DNA of 64,000 nucleotides, from NCBI GenBank assembly GCA_021789975.1, contig JAJYIT010000005.1:1-64000 (forward strand), in the 5' to 3' direction. The notes under the pieces were generated by a model that saw nothing but the letters and a program-made list of their open reading frames with translations, ran no database searches and was not told the origin of the DNA. The position numbers and the translations under genes are program-made. This stretch comes from Bacteroidota bacterium (GTDB taxonomy: Bacteria > Bacteroidota > Ignavibacteria > Kryptoniales > JAKASW01). Of the stretch, positions 62,334 through 64,000 are shown piece by piece (the stretch's first letter is position 1; each line of letters starts with the position of its first letter).

Positions 62334-62988
62334 ATGAAGGCCAAGATCGCAGCGTGGTGTTCTCTTTTGATTCTCCTGCCCGGTATCTCTAATGCACAGG
62401 TACAAACTGCCGTGCCTTTCTTAACCCTTACGATTTCGGTCGAAGGAAACGGCATGGGTGGAATCTCAGCCTCCTTGATATCGGGCGATGCGATCTCGGC
62501 TATTTCCAACCCCGCTCAACTCGGACTATTCGGCCAGGACAATTTATTCAGCGCAAGTACGTACACGCCAAAGACGATGTGGCTTCCCAGCTTCGGAGGG
62601 GATCTGAGCCTCGATGCAAGCGCGGTGACCGCAGGCCTGCGGCTGGACCGATACATGAAGCTGCCTGCTGCAATCAGCATCGGCATCGGATATTTGCACG
62701 TCTATTTCGACCTCGGGACTTTCAACCAAACGCTTATCAACAACCCAACGGTAATTTACACCTGGTACGCTTTTGAAAAAGCGGATATGCTGGCATTCGG
62801 AATCGAGATCAATTACTTTGTGAAATTCGGATTGGGCTACAGCTACAAATGGATCGACTCCCAGCTTGCACCGTTTGGAGCCGGGCAGGCAAATGCCAGT
62901 GGTGCAACGAAGGCACCGGCTCACGATTTCGGAACGCTGCTTCAAATCCCTGTCGTCAACATCGTATCGCGTCTGCGGCATAAACCTC
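62334..62988 (+). pseudogene. PorV/PorQ-like outer-membrane protein, 3'-truncated by a MITE
   Basis: ATG 62334 follows GAGG and opens a signal peptide (MKAKIAAWCSLLILLPGISNA). A PorV/PorQ-like beta-barrel start follows: GNGMGGISASLISGDAISAI, then SNPAQLGLFGQDNLF. Barrel strands continue through SIGIGYLHVYFDLGTFNQTL and KFGLGYSYKW to LLQIPVVNIVSRLRHKP. There the 125-bp MITE begins at 62989 and adds only LAGC and a stop, so the last third is missing compared with the second copy. Proteins of this type include T9SS outer-membrane components and related OMPs. Given the four T9SS cargo genes in the window, a link is possible but unproven. Confidence 0.75.
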
Positions 62989-63113
62989 TAGCAGGCTGTT
63001 GAACAATGGGAAATAACGGCCCGCGAAACACAGCAAACACGCAAAAGCACTTTGCGTTCGTGTCTTTTCGCGTCTTTCGTGGGCATACAAAAAGGCATTT
63101 CAACTGCCTGCTA
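62989..63113. mobile_element. 125-bp MITE with 15-bp terminal inverted repeats
   Basis: TAGCAGGCTGTTGAA (62989-63003) and TTCAACTGCCTGCTA (63099-63113) are inverted repeats with one mismatch, each ending in TA as expected for Tc1/mariner (IS630)-type target duplication. The interior is a long imperfect palindrome (GCCCGCGAA ... TTCGTGGGC) with CGCGAAA/TTTCGCG-like motifs and no coding capacity. It separates the two damaged PorV-like copies. Confidence 0.85.
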
Positions 63114-63116
63114 ATG

Positions 63117-64000
63117 ACAACCTTCGTTTCCGCCGATGCTAACGGCATTGCTAACGTTGCTGCGTCGGCCATCTCCGACAATGCGATGGCCACAATCACG
63201 AACCCTGGACAGTTGGGCATTCTCAGCCTTACCGATAATTTCATTGCCGCAACTTTCCTGACCGGAACGAATCTGAACATGTTCGGGTCTTCCTATATCG
63301 AGACCTTAAACGCTTCTGCTGTCAATGTCGGTTTCAATCTGGAGGGAGTTTTTCACGGCCCATTTCAGCTTGGCATTGGAGCGGGCTAGTCCCATCCAGG
63401 AATCGATGCTTCGAATGAACAATCAAGCTGGTGGGAGCATGATAACAACAACTCGGTTGGAATCGGAATCCGTTGGGGTGGTCCGGCTGGGGATAGGTTA
63501 TGAACTGTCATCTCTCGGCTCTGAGATAAGCAATATCGGCGGTTCAGGCGACAACGACGAATTCACAATAGGAAGTTCAACTTATGGGGCAATTCTTGAT
63601 CTCCCGATAATCGACCTTGTCTCGATGATTCAACGGCACCCGATGGAAATTTCAGATGAAATTCGTCCTGTGGTGGACTGTACTCTTGCATGGGCGGAAC
63701 GGAACGTGGGACGAAGTAGCTTGGTAGCTTCACCGTTTATCTCGGAGCCGATCCCGCGTCAAGCTGTCCTCGGTTTAAACATCAGGCTGGGTCTCAATAA
63801 TGAAAGTCACAGAAGAAAATGGAAGATCATATCGTTCATCTGGGCAAGGCAAGTTGAAGACGTTCTGACAGCGATTGAAAGTTTCATCATCCGTTTGGAC
63901 GGCATGCCTCCGATTGCCCGAAGTTATGGATACAAGGGCGGGCTGGGAGATATCGTCCCTATCGAAAATCTGATCCTCGGCAGATCAAACGGCAAAGTCG
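63117..64000 (+). pseudogene. Second PorV/PorQ-like outer-membrane protein copy, damaged and running off the window
   Basis: From 63117 the frame reads TFVSADANGIANVAASAISD, then NAMATITNPGQLGILSLTDN, homologous to the same region of the first copy; the signal peptide is missing next to the MITE. A TAG interrupts at 63387-63389 (GIGAG*SHPG). After about 63475 the reading frame changes: from 63479 it encodes RLGIGYELSSLGSEISNIGG, then TYGAILDLPIIDLVSMIQRH, RPVVDCTLAWAERN and AVLGLNIRLGLNN, staying open to position 64000. An ATG at 63440 is in this last frame. The gene thus lacks its start and has an in-frame stop and a frameshift. The 3' end is outside the window. Confidence 0.7.

Noticed and set aside
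1-64000. CRISPR arrays, rRNA genes, riboswitches
   Set aside because: No regularly spaced direct repeats, no rRNA-like sequence and no recognisable riboswitch core were seen on either strand.

Overview
The window looks like a chromosomal segment of a free-living or sediment-type bacterium of the FCB group, most likely the Ignavibacteria/Kryptonia/Bacteroidota-II neighbourhood. The main reason is a recurrent C-terminal type IX secretion (T9SS type A) sorting domain of the form 'YPNPFNPST...LKVYDVLGR...SGVYFYR...KKMLLLK' on several secreted enzymes. Carboxypeptidase-regulatory-fused TonB receptors and a PorV/PorQ-like outer-membrane protein point the same way. This placement is inference; no rRNA is present to test it.

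Layout. (1) 0.7-12 kb: a TonB receptor, two T9SS-exported glycan hydrolases (GH53-type galactanase, GH5-type endoglucanase), a BNR-propeller lipoprotein, a broken secreted-protein locus split by a perfect 319-bp copy of part of an oxidoreductase gene from 30 kb away, and a Big-domain T9SS protein. (2) 12.6-37.2 kb: a very long, tightly packed minus-strand array. From its promoter at about 37.25 kb it runs: class III aminotransferase, 2-hydroxyacid dehydrogenase, M20 amidohydrolase, Zn-alcohol dehydrogenase, Gfo/Idh/MocA oxidoreductase, VOC protein, RraA-like aldolase, three or four secreted TIM-barrel/glycosidase-like proteins, an AGE-type epimerase, a large TonB receptor without an evident SusD, a beta-helix T9SS protein and a heparinase II/III-like lyase, ending at a strong intrinsic terminator at 12.6 kb. 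(3) 37.4-42.6 kb: a divergent plus-strand operon of an IclR regulator, a second Gfo/Idh/MocA oxidoreductase, a sodium/solute symporter and two amidohydrolases, one of which has lost its metal ligands. Blocks 2 and 3 read as one regulated system for depolymerising an acidic or amino-modified glycan, importing it and catabolising the product; the substrate cannot be named from sequence.

(4) 42.6-45.3 kb: a mobile-element graveyard beside a tRNA-Met(CAT): an IS200-like element, two orphan T9SS sorting-domain stubs, an IS630-like remnant with inverted ends, and a frameshifted, 3'-truncated tyrosine integrase. A small non-autonomous relative of the IS200 element lies at 4.84-5.04 kb. (5) 45.3-62.2 kb: mostly housekeeping: gpmA, an O-methyltransferase, a flippase/acyltransferase pair, hslU-hslV, rpoN, a DUF3109 protein, a Cpn10-like protein, an acyl-ACP thioesterase, a two-domain M16 protease, a DEAD-box helicase and murB. 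Frameshifted ORF6N and DUF6125-like genes are interspersed. (6) 62.3-64 kb: two tandem PorV-like outer-membrane protein genes, both damaged, with a 125-bp TA-flanked MITE between them; the second runs off the window.

Several genes carry single-base frameshifts or in-frame stops. Either this genome has many pseudogenes in its accessory parts or the assembly has residual errors; read mapping would separate these.
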